The notes under the pieces were generated by a model that was not told where the DNA came from, searched no databases, and saw nothing but the letters and a program-made list of their open reading frames with translations. A stretch of 64,000 nt of DNA from Notolepis coatsorum. Its lineage: Eukaryota > Chordata > Actinopteri > Aulopiformes > Paralepididae. Location: contig OZ020592.1 in the NCBI GenBank assembly GCA_963971535.1, positions 124,110,464 through 124,174,463 of the forward strand. Direction: 5' to 3'. Positions within the stretch are counted from its first letter, which is position 1, and every line of letters starts with the position of its first letter. Below are positions 1 to 11,200 of this stretch, in pieces. The position numbers were made by a program, and so were the translations under genes.

Positions 1-52
1 ACCTGTAACATTGAGCCAATCAGGAGGGATGGAACGACAGGGAATTCAGCCT

Positions 53-200
53 TTTAACTATTTCACTGCGACACTACAGAAGGTTAACCCTTTCACTGCC
101 ACACGACAAGGGGTTACCCTTTCACTACCACACTACAGAAGGTTAACCCTTTCACTACTGTAGTGAAAGGGTTAACATTATGTAGTGTGAAAGGGTTAAA
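53..200. repeat. Direct and inverted TTAACCCTTTCACT repeats
   Basis: Copies of TTAACCCTTTCACTRC follow each other with spacers such as CACTACAGAAGG. At 142-176 two copies face each other as a perfect palindrome with 17-base arms around one central base, and a further inverted copy ends near 200. The TTAA-initial unit resembles the ends of TTAA-specific (piggyBac-type) elements, but no full element is delimited. Confidence 0.75.
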
Positions 201-590
201 GAACCCATGTTATTCACGTGTCCCTGGAAACTTCAGGCATTGTTTGTGAAGATGCACCAAATTCTTCTAAAGTTAGAAAGGGAAGAGAGAAAGAATCCTG
301 AAATGTGTAATGTCACCAGAATGTGTAATCCAAGGCTGAGGCATGTAGGCAAAGCTATGATACAGAGCTAATTTGGGTGTGAGAGCTCGACAAACTTCAT
401 CATAGCACATAGTGTTGAGTCTGAAATCAAATGGTCTGTATACTGTCTAGAATACTGTGTGACGGCTCTGTATGATAGCATGTACAATAATGCTGTATAT
501 TAATAATAATGCTGTTAACTAATTAATGTAGATCTCTGTATTTTTTACTGTATATTTTATATTAGATTGTACATACATAACAGAGGAAAT
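201..590. other. No recognised feature
   Basis: AT-rich sequence without a usable open frame, a known repeat end or a splice-flanked exon that I can recognise. By position it is probably RIMOC1 intron or upstream DNA. Confidence 0.4.
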
Positions 591-1152
591 GTGAATCCCG
601 GGCTGTAGTTTATTATTATTATGTTATTCTTAGGCTTATTTTATTCCTTATTCTTAGGCAATTTTTTGTTATTCTTATTTGTTTTGTCTACCTAAATGTT
701 TACTGTGAGCGATTTGTAGTGCCAAATTTCCCTCTGGATGATTAAAGTATTTCTATTCTATTCTATATATATTATCTATCTATCCACATCTGTCTGTACA
801 TACCTGCATATAATTATTTGTATATATCTGTAGATACTATATCTGTACATATCCCTTACCTACTCTTACTAGTTACACTGCTGGCCACTATGACTTACTA
901 CCATAGTGTCTTTATACCTGTATCACTGTACATATTAATACTACAACTCTGTACATATTATATATCTGATTAGCACTACACTCAGACACTCAGTAGTACT
1001 AACTTATATATCTTATACCCAGTTTAATCACCTGTACATTGTATATTACTATTGCACTTTACTGTTACATTTGCACTCTGGTTGGATGCCAAACATATTT
1101 TTTTCTGTACTGTACTGTATGATGACAATACATTTTAATGTAATCTAATCTA
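590..1152 (+). repeat. Two LINE/SINE 3' ends in tandem
   Basis: The first part ends with a short TTCTA repeat after GATGATTAAAGTATTTC, a common teleost retroelement tail. The second (about 868-1152) ends in TAATCTAATCTAG. A diverged copy of the second lies at 61795-62066, sharing CTGCTGGCCA, GTTGGATGCCAAAC and GATGACAATACATTT. These are 3' UTR pieces with no coding content; the family is not assigned. Confidence 0.6.
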
Positions 1153-1156
1153 GAAT

Positions 1157-1188
<32 letters not shown>

Positions 1189-1505
1189 ATATTATATATA
1201 TAATATATATATTTTTTTAATTATTTTTTAAACATACACATAAACATAACAACATAAAATTAGATATACAAGCATTAATTAACAGTACACCTCCAATTAA
1301 ATCACCATTTGAATAAATGTATTATACAAGAAATATACCTAATACTTGCTATCTAATACGCTCGCCCCCCCCCCCGGACCCCCACTTGGATAATCCATCC
1401 ATTATCATTCGCTCCTTACCAGGCACTACAATTCATATGCTAGCTTTTATTCTCTGACTCCACCACTTCTAACCACATTGCAATTTTGGATTCACTGACA
1501 CCTAA

Positions 1506-1840
1506 CAACCCCCACTCCACATTACCTTAACACTTTCAGTGCCAGCCATGCGGTGCCCCGGAACCCTGTTGCGTGCCACCACCCACTTCAATGACAGAGC
1601 TCTCATATTTGCGAACACATAAATTATATCTTAAATTATGCCTATGTGTCTAATATGGCCATCGCTTATTAATGACTTGTTTGCAGTCAACATTGTCGAA
1701 ACTGATTGTTTTTTAATCGGTTCATTGTTTCTTCTTTTGATTCTATTATATGTACCACTGTATTGCACATCGTTGCGGGCAAGACCACCCGCATTTCATT
1801 GTATACCTGTATGCCGTGACAATTCAAACTCTTGACTTGA
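1506..1840 (+). repeat. Insertion carrying a copy of 3232-3452
   Basis: It interrupts the minus-strand L1 between two CCTAA copies (1501-1505 and 1841-1845). Bases 1506-1728 nearly match 3232-3452, which consists of about 20 bp of flank plus the left end of the TTAA MITE at 3253. Bases 1729-1840 are a different retroelement 3' end (CGGGCAAGACCACCCGCATT then CTTGACTTGA), also seen inverted near 11936. Confidence 0.65.
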
Positions 1841-2429
1841 CCTAAAATCCTTGCTGTAGATATTTCTAGATAAATCACATCGAGATAAGTAAGAATCCAA
1901 ACCTTCCTACACATTTTTTCTGGTTGAAACCATCGTGATGCTATCAGCTTTTTAGCCGCTGTGATACCTGATAAAACTAATCTCTTTAGCTGTATAGATA
2001 CTGCACACTCAAGAACATCATTCAACAGTAATACAGAGGGGTGTACAGGTATATTCAGAATAAAAAAATTTGATAATTGCTGGGACACTTCTTTCCAGAA
2101 TATCTTAACTGGTGGGCAATCCCAGTACATGTGCATAAATGTACCCTCATCCCCATTTGTACATAAGGAGCATCTGGAGTCTTGTTTAAGTCCCATTCTG
2201 TTCAATCTTATAGTAGTCAGGTATGTCCTATGAATATAGTTAAGATTTATTTGTTGATGGTCCGGGTTACGTGACGCAAGTCGAAAGTTTGCCCAGGCTT
2301 CTTGCCAATCAAAATGTATTTCCAGGTCTGGTATATCCCTCCTCCAGACTGAGTCTAGGGGGAGGATTTCATACGAGGACGTTAGTAATTGATGATAAAA
2401 ATCTGATACAAAACCCCTCTTTTTAATTT

Positions 2430-2623
2430 TTTTTAAATATTTTTTTTTTAGCCTTTATCGCTTTTTACTACTGGGCAGTCCAGTAGAGAGAGAGAGAGAG
2501 AGGAGGAACGGGAGACAGAGTGGGGGGAAGACATTCGGCAAATACCAACGGGTCCGGGAATTGAACCCGGGTCGGCCGTGCCGCGACTCAGCGCGTTATG
2601 TGGTTCGCCACTGGGGCGCCCTG
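2430..2623 (-). mobile_element. tRNA-derived SINE
   Basis: Read on the minus strand the head begins GGGCGCCCCAGTGGCGAACC, a Pol III A-box-like stretch, followed by GGGTTCAATTCCCGG, a B-box match. A GA-rich tract and a T-rich tail follow. It abuts the right target-site copy of the L1 composite. Confidence 0.75.
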
Positions 2624-2636
2624 GAATCTAGCTTTT

Positions 2637-3230
2637 AACGACTAATTGTAGGCAATTATTTAGCTGAGTCAGAGCAAGTGACAGGCTGCAAGGAAGCACG
2701 CAAGTTGTCATCTGAAGCTTGTTCCTGAAACTAGGTACACCGCTCAAAGTGAAGTGCTTTGCTGTAATCCATTTATACACATTAAGCTCTGGGTGAAACT
2801 GAACAAAGTGTATTTAAGTTGCATTAGTGAAGTGTCTAGTATGTGACCTAACCGTAACCATCCCTTTTAGTCCATTATCGCCAATGTTACCAAAATCTGG
2901 ACCTCTTATCGTTAATCCCAGAGGAAGCGGGGGAAAATAGTCCATTTCGATCTAACTTAAAAGTTGTAACATTCCTTTGCTCTTTAATCTGAGGCTCATC
3001 AACTTTTGGCGAGTACTGTACGTGTTGCCTTTGACAATCCTTCTTGGCCACGTGTGTGTTTATGCAGGTGTGTGTGACACATGGCCGGGTCAACATGTAA
3101 TGAGTGAGAGACTAGGACTAGGTGTGTTTTATGTTTAACAATTGGACTTGTGAACAGATGCTTTCGTTGTTTCTCTCGTCCCCCCCCTGAAAGTCTAGTT
3201 AATAAGGGATGCATGAAGTAATTTGAGCTA
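2637..3230. other. No recognised feature
   Basis: Unique-looking sequence between the L1 composite and the TTAA MITE. No exon-like frame with splice sites and no terminal repeats are visible. Confidence 0.4.
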
Positions 3231-3252
3231 ACAACCCCCACTCCATATTACC

Positions 3253-5025
3253 TTAACACTTTCAGTGCCAGCCATGCGGTGCCCCGGAACCCTGTTGCGT
3301 GCCACCACCCACTTCAATGACAGAGCTCTCATATTTGCGAACACATAAATTATATCTTAAATTATGCCTATGTGTCTAATATGGCCATCGCTTATTAATG
3401 ACTTGTTTGCAGTCAACATTGTCGAAACTGATTGTTTTTTAATCGGTTCATTTCCGTTTTATACCATTTTGAAAAACGCTCGTTTTTTGAAAGTTTCGGA
3501 GGGGAAAAAAAGATTCTGTGATAAACGCCCTTTACTTATTTATGAATCGTTTTCAAATGAACGCTAGATTATCGATAGTATATGTGTACTTATGCACGCT
3601 ATAGAAGCGGGCTGAAAAATCGATTCTCTTATTTCCTGATCGCACACACACACACATACGGCACACGCTGATATATAGGTGAAAATAGCTCTGATTATCC
3701 CAAGACTGGTAAAATAGATTCCTTACCTCAGATCAGATGTTCTCCAAAAAGATTATTCCAATTCCTGATCGCCATTCCAAATATCGATCGCGTTTATTGA
3801 TCCAACGCTGGGTACTGGAAACACACATTCTCCACTGTTCTGGTGGTGGGCGATGACTTTGATCGTCTCCGGTTACTTTATGACAAGTAAAATGTGGAAG
3901 CAGGACTTTTTTTTCTCCATGCGTTTCATTCAATCCAATCCAAAGGGGTGCAGTATCCGGAGAGACGATAGCGGGCGGTAGGGGTGGACGGTATGGTCTA
4001 AAATGTATATCACGGTATAATTTGAAGCATAGACGTAACGGTATATATCACGGTATCAGTGTTTTTGTTAGAATACATTTTTTTGCCTGATAGGCAGGCT
4101 ATATAAATAATGACATCCTCAAGGCATGTAGATTTATAATATTTTAACTTAAAACTAGGCTACTTTTGCGTATAAAGTCATTATATTCCAAATAAAATAA
4201 GTCCCGAGTCGAGACTCCGTGCTGCTCCCATTGCAAACAGCGGGGCTGGATGCTGGATTTTGCTAGAAGCATAATGTAGCCGCAGAGCCAGGGGCGCTTT
4301 CAGGTCTGGTCACAGGCCCGCTCAACAGCGCCCCCCACCCAACGGCTGAATTGCCAATGGCTGAATTGGAGTATTGCACATCAAATCCACTGCTGCAGCC
4401 GTCCTTATCATAACACTACACACATATCATAATGTTTACAGCAAACTGTAGTTGATCACCAGGTATGTTTTATTAACGTAGAATAATTCATATAAGAAAA
4501 ACGATAGGGAAGTCTCTTACCTTTCTCCACTGGTTAAAAATGCCAGGAACTGAAATTGAAACTTGCTGTGCGCCGCAATGATATGTGTTTATTATGAAAT
4601 GACAATTGCGTGTTGACACGCCCACTGCGCGAAGCCTCCTAAATAACTTTTTCCAGTTTGCACATATCTATTATCTATGACTAATTCTATCTATTTTTAG
4701 GGGCAAATGCGATTGAAATAGTCGCGCTGTGGTTACATGACGTCATTGCTATTTTAGAGCTGCTCTACCGGTTACACGGTATAGTCAAAATCCATACCGT
4801 AGAGCAAATTAATACCGTTTATACCGTCCACCCCTAGCGGGCGGTATTTTCCCTGTTCGAGTTCAGACAGATCCCCACTGGTAACGTGAGGCTAGATTGA
4901 TGGAAAAATGAATGGAAATCGATAATTAAAAAAATAACGATTAAAAACGAGATCTCTCGTCGGCTGGCACTCAACGGTTGGCATGAACTAACGAGAAATC
5001 TCTTTGTTGGCACTGAAAGTGTTAA
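3253..5025. mobile_element. piggyBac-like TTAA MITE, split by a hAT
   Basis: TTAA at 3253-3256 and 5022-5025 bounds an element starting CACTTTCAGTGCCAGCC and ending TTGGCACTGAAAGTG, a terminal inverted repeat of about 14 bp. Without the nested hAT it is about 0.9 kb and non-coding. TTAA targets are the hallmark of piggyBac. Relatives lie at 15275-17448, 17522-18462 and 24475-25376. Confidence 0.85.
3979..4836. mobile_element. Non-autonomous hAT inside the MITE
   Basis: 858 bp with ends TAGGGGTGGACGGTAT and ATACCGTCCACCCCTA, flanked by perfect 8-bp duplications GCGGGCGG (3971-3978 and 4837-4844). An 8-bp duplication plus TAGNG-type ends defines hAT. There is no transposase frame. Confidence 0.93.
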
Positions 5026-5144
5026 TAATGAGACCGTGTGTGTGTCTGTGTGTGTGTCAAAATAGGGATCATATGTTTCCATAGGTTTGTTTGGTATTTT
5101 GATGATGTGTCATTGTCTCCCCGTACGTCTCATCTCGTGTGCAG

Positions 5145-5291
5145 GTGATCTTAGACGTCACGTTTTACGAGGAGAATAAGTTGGTTGACCAGGAGTTCCC
5201 CGAGGACTGTTCACCGTTCAAAATCCAGCAACTGCTGCAGGACCTCACAGAACCCGAGGTGCTCGCAGGGAGACTGGCACCTGCACAAGAG
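5145..5291 (+). CDS. rimoc1: RIMOC1 coding exon (first visible)
   Basis: 147 bp, phase 0 at both ends, 49 codons from VILDVTFYEE to LAPAQE. The acceptor is CTCGTGTGCAG before 5145 and the donor is GTCTGT at 5292. It matches human AILDMTYFEENKLVDEDFPED. The apparent start just upstream is only an intron codon before the acceptor, not a translation start. Confidence 0.9.
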
Positions 5292-8200
5292 GTCTGTCTT
5301 TGTGTGTGTCCTGACCCTGCATCACTTACATTTTCACATCTCCCTTTCTCTGTAGTATCCCCACCATGTTGTCATTGTTAAAGTCCATGTACTGTGTTTG
5401 TCCATATACCATAATGTAATGTATGTAAAGCGCTTTGAGATACCTTATGTAAGCCGCTATATAAAATAAATGTATTATTACTGCAGCACCCAAGTTTCAG
5501 CACTGTTTGATGAACATTGTTACTCAGCTGATAGAGTTGTGCCCTTCCTGATGACTTGTCGTACAGAACTTGTAAGTCGCTTTGGATAAAAGCGTTCAGC
5601 TAAATGACTAAATTGTAAAGCGATTTGGATAAAAGCTGCTATATAAATGCAGTCCATTTACCATTCACATCAAATAGTTTTCTGCCTCAAAATGTCAAAA
5701 ATTATTTTCTCAAGTGCAAGTTTTGCTTTATTTGTCACATATTAAGTATTGTATAAATGTACGTTACAGTGAAATGCTTGGTTCTGTATGAGCCCCCTGA
5801 GGATGTGCTTCATACAGTAAAAAAAAGTTAAAAGAATAAAGTCTAAACACTATACAAAATATACAAACTAAAGTACAAATGACAATTGTGTGTGTACAAT
5901 GAGGTACACAAATGCAATTTTTTTTAAAATGCTAAATGGGGTAGGGATGTAGTGCAAATCTTTTTGTAATAAATATATAAAATATGGTGTCTAAAAAAAA
6001 CACTACATGGTATTTGTAGTTATGAAATACACAAAACATTTAATCTCACTGGATCCACATATTATTTTTACGCACAGTTATTGTTATGTTTGAAGGCTCA
6101 CGGTGTTCCATTAAGGATACCAAATGTACACCACAGATACCACAAATTCTTCTATGAAAGAGAGACATCGAGAGGTTTTGTATCAGATTTTTATCATCAA
6201 TTACTAACGTCCTCGTATGAAACCCTCCACCTAGACTCAGCCTGGAGGAGGGATATACCAGACCTGGAAAAAGATTTTGATTGGCAAGAAGCCTGGGCAA
6301 ATGTTCGACTTGCATCAAGGAACCCGGACCATCAACAAATCAATCTTAACTATATTCATAGGACATACTTGACTCCTATAAGACTGAACAGAATGGGTCT
6401 TAAACAAGACTCCAAATGCTCCTTATGTACAAATGGGGACGAGGGGACATTTATGCACATGTACTGGGACTGCCCACCAGTTAAGATATTCTGGAAAGAA
6501 GTGACCCAGCAATTATCAAATCTCTTAACTCTGAATATACCTGTACACCCCTCTGTATTACTGCTGAATGATGTTCTTGAGTGTGCAGTATCTATACAGC
6601 TAAAGAGATTAGTTTTATCAGGTATCACAGCGGCTAAAAAGCTGATAGCATCACGATGGTTTCAACCAGAAAAAATGTGTAGGAAGGTTTGGATTCTTAC
6701 TTATCTCGATGTGATTTATCTAGAAATATCTACAGCAAGGATTTTAGGTGTCAGTGAATCCAAAATGTCAATGTGGTTAGAAGTGGTGGAGAGAATAAAA
6801 GCTAGCATAATGGTAGGGTCTGGTTAGGAGCGAATGATAATGGATGGATTATCCATTGGGGGGGGGGGGGGGGGGTGCGAGCAAGAGCATATGTGTAGGG
6901 TAATAGATGGCAGGTATTGGGGGTATATCTTGTATAAGACATTTATCTAAATGGTGATTTCATTGGATGTGTGCACTGTTAATTAATGCTTGTATATCTA
7001 ATCTTGTGTTGTCATGTTTGTTTATGTGTTTGTTTAAAAAAAAATAAAAAAAAAGAAAATACAAAAAGAAATATGGTGTCTAAAGTGAGTGTTAAGGTGA
7101 GTGTTTGTTTAAAGCGAGTGTGTGCAATGAATGTAGATGGATGGGTTGAGGGAAATCTTCGGGCATGGCACCCCTGCTGTCACACCGCGGCACACGCCGC
7201 TAGACAAACCCCCGGTTGGTGCCAGCAGTCTCTGTGGGCCGGGCGGTTAACTGCAGGCGCTGGTCTAACCCGGCTGTCTGTCTGGTGCCAGCACTCTGGG
7301 GGTTAACTGTGGTCTGACCTGGCTGTCTCTCTGGTGCCAGCACTCTGGGGGTTAACTGCAGGTGGTGCTCTGACCCTCTCTCTAACAGGTGCAGTCTGAC
7401 CTCTGACCTCTCTAACAGGTGCACTCTGACCTCTTTCTCTAACAGGTGCAGTCTGACCTCTGACCTCTCTCTCTCTAACAGGTGCAGTCAGTGCTGGGTC
7501 TGGAGCTGCTGGAGTGCCTGTACTGGAGACGCGGCGCTCTGCTCTACATGTACTGCCACACGCTGCACCAGCGCAAGCAGTGGATCAAGAAGAACAAGGC
7601 CACGTTCCTCAAGGTAGGAGACGTGACATCACACTTTAATCATCTGGATTATTGTGACTGAAATTATCACGTTTATCACTATCATCGAGGTATTGTTGAA
7701 ATGTGCTGAATAGGTTCAAGAACAACTGATGCAAACAAATCAATTCAATCAGGTTTTATATTAAACGGCAAATAAAATTGGTGTTACATTATTATAATTA
7801 TTATTGGTGTTACATTATTATTATTAAAGAGTACATTTTTTCATGTATACGTTTGCGTGTTATCCATCCCGTGGTGAATATTGTATAGTTTCAGAGTGAT
7901 CCGGGCTAAAGTTATGGAGCGCTATGTTCATTTTGCAAAAAGTCGTTCCTGTTGCTCGCCTGGACATGATACTATTTCCAAAGCAAAGGTATAGAATCGG
8001 TATTATGTTTCATCATGAAGGCATCAAGGGAAAGGGGAAAAAAAGAAAAAAGATGGAAAATGTACGATGTTGACAATTGTAAATGTACAAATTATTCTTC
8101 CTGCAAAAAAAAAAATTAAGGCATCAAGGGGGGGGGGGGTCGTTTTGTGATGCTCTGATCATCAGCAACGGCATACGTTTTGGAGTACGTGACATATGAT

Positions 8201-11200
8201 CGTTGCGATCGATGTGAAATCATTGTAGGATCAAAGTAGGATTGACGTCATATAGTCCTTACCTTTGCTAGGAGGTATTCCAAAATTAATATTCCAATTG
8301 TCTGATCGTGATTTCCAGTATTGATGTCCATCGGGTCCCTGACATGAAATGGGACAAACTATGCATCAAGTGTGCTGGACGCGTTCCAAGTGGCTCGAAT
8401 GAAGCATTTCACCTGCCCGGGTCCCATTCTCCGCCCAGACCATATAAAATGTAACACAGTGTGAAATAAGGTTTCAATGGGTAGGCGATACTGCTACCTA
8501 GCAGGATTCGGCCGGCATTGCAATCTCGGGGTCTCAGAATGACTCCCAATGATACACAGAGGTCTGTGAGACTGTATAGAATATTAAAATAGGAAAAAAA
8601 TTACCAAAACCAGAGAAATCTCGGGTATGGCGCTCAACCGCTGGCGAGATAACCTGAGAAATGTCTGGTATGGTGCTGAATGAGTTAAGACAGCATAGTA
8701 CTTGCAGGAGTCGTTGTGTTTCTCCTGCTGTAATGGTTCACGCCTGTTCAATGTTGGCATGGTGTTATTCACCATCAAAGATGAATGTTTTTTTTAATAA
8801 TAATCATTTATATTCTCCTTTTGGTTCATTACAATTTACTCAAGCAGAGGCATAGTAACAGACACAATATTTCTGAAACTGGGAATACATTCCCTGAGGT
8901 CCATAGATGTCCCTAGTAGTGTTGTCAAAAATATTGAAAAATCGATACATATCGATTCTGAATATTTAAAACGGTTTCAATACTCATTTCCCGATATATC
9001 GATATTTAATTATTCATAAAACATTTTATATTTATTTTATTTTATAAGGAAGTTGCATTGTTCATTTCAATACCTGTAATAGTACAGTAGTCCATACACA
9101 CACATGTGCATTCAGTTAAGTCGGAATATGACTGTAATACAAACAGTTCAGTTTGTCAGGTACATGCAACATAGATTACAGTGTTTACATCTGTCTGCTT
9201 GAGAAAATACCATGTTCTGCAATACAAATTATTGAAGTGAGATTAACAGTTATTTTTAAATGTGTGATCTAAAGATAAACAAAGGGTTTTAAAAGTGTTA
9301 TATTTATCTTCTCTTATAGTACCAGAGAGAAGCCGAGGAGAATCAACCAGCAACAAAAGCAAAATTTATAAAAAAAAAAAAAAAATATATATATATATTT
9401 TTTTTACATTTTAAGATTGAACCTTTTTCCCTGTGGTATCGAAAATGATATCGATACTTTTCAAGGTATCGTATCGAAGTTCAAAATTCCAGTATCGTGA
9501 CAACTAGGGATGTCCCGATCGCCTTTTTTGCTTCCGATCCGATCCCGATCATGTGATTTTAAATATCTATCGATCCGATCGTTTCCGATCTTTCACATTA
9601 GTAATCAATTTTGACGCATTTTTGTCAGAAACTGGCAGAGCGAGACAAGCCCATCTGTTGCCTATAGTCCGGGGCGCCAGAGCGGAGGCTTTTGTTATTA
9701 CATTCACCCTGAGAAATGTGCTTCTGCTTCATATGAGAAATATTAAAAGTTTCAATATATGTTTGCACATTAGTATACATTCAGTGTTCGACTTACGTAA
9801 TGGTCCATTCTGGTCTGAAACGCCGACGATAATCCTCAGTCACGTAACGTTATCCTCCAGGTGAAAAGTTAGTCTGAAAACTTCGCCTCCAGCCTGTCCT
9901 CCTTGCAAACATTGCAACTGGCTTGACTTTCTATTTTAAAATGCTTAGTTCCAAACCTCTGACACTAGCTGCTCAAGTCAGTGGATATTAACCGTGTTTC
10001 GGGAGCGACGTGTTGTACTGTTGTTGTGATGTGGTCGAGCGTGTAGCGTCTAAATTAAAGGGGTGTTTGTTGCAACGGTGAAAATTAAAGGGGAATGTGT
10101 TTGTTGTGGACAATTATTCTGCTCTGTGTGACAATAAATACATTAATGATGATATATTATATGTAATTTAAAACCAAAACTAAGGCCTCCGTATGAGTTT
10201 AAGACGTGGACATGGTCATGTTTGTTGAATAAAATTTTTCTTTTTTTGACTGCCGATTTTTATTATTATTTTTTCCCGATCCCCGATCCTCTGAAAAGCA
10301 CGTGAACGACGCCGATCCCGATCACTTGATCTGATCGGGACATCCCTAGTGACAACACTAGTCCCTAGTGTTCACACCTGAAAGTCCGGGGATAGTCCGG
10401 ACTATCCGCGGATAGTCCGGACTTTCTGGTGGACCAAATGTGAAAATGATACATTGTTTGATTTTGGTCTGCGTTCACACTACCCTTTTTGGTGCGGATC
10501 TAATTTGTAAACAAAGGACATACAGTCGCATCTATTGGACTATAGCACTCACAAATGTAAACAGTTGCCGGCAGCGTAATGAGAGAGATACTATTACGAG
10601 CACGGCGCAAGTCGACTAGAGAGTAGAGGGAGGAAGAGAGAGACTGTCCGTGCGAGTCTAGAGTAGAGAGAGAGAGAGAGGAAGAGAGAGACTGTCCGCG
10701 CGCAGCGCGAGACTAGAGAGAGAGAGAGAGAGAGAGACTGTCCACGCGCCTGTCATTCATTTGAGGTGGGTCGCGCGCAAGCTGTCACTTGGCGCTGTCA
10801 AGTTGGGTCGCACGCCAGCCGCCACTAGGCGTCTGTCACTCATTTGCTCTACATTAGGTACTATATAAAGTTTGATCGCGTTCACACCAACAGCAAACGC
10901 ACCATGGTCCACATTGAAACGAACCGAGTCTCAACTTTTCAAGAGGACCATGGTTCGGTTGTTTGGTCCTCAAAATAGTTCGGTTTGTGTTCACACCTGT
11001 ACAAACTAAACGGACTATTGATCTAAAGGGACCATGGTCCACTTAAAGTGGACCAAACAGGGTAGGTGTGAATGTGCCCTTAGAACATGCAAATGGACCT
11101 TGTAGAAGTGGAGCAAACATCCATTTACTTAGGTATGTACTTTTAGGCAAATCTTCTGAAAATATGCCTAGGGAATATCAGCCAAAAGAACGGTGCACTG

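Larger units (their letters stand above)
1153..2636 (-). mobile_element. L1 3' fragment joined to a tRNA-SINE, one TSD
   Basis: The block starts with a long T run at 1162-1188, the poly-A tail of a minus-strand element. It is flanked by the 13-bp repeat GAATCTAGCTTTT (1153-1165 and 2624-2636). Minus-strand L1 sequence runs 1189-1505 and 1841-2425 and encodes the RNMGLKQDSRCSLC C-terminal region also found at 6081-6827. A tRNA-derived SINE in the same orientation is fused upstream of it (about 2430-2623) and abuts the right target-site copy. The L1 is also interrupted by an insertion at 1506-1840. Confidence 0.8.

Noticed and set aside
5139-5144. Translation start just before the first visible RIMOC1 exon
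   Set aside because: These bases are the end of an acceptor (TGTGCAG). The human protein has about 85 residues before this exon.
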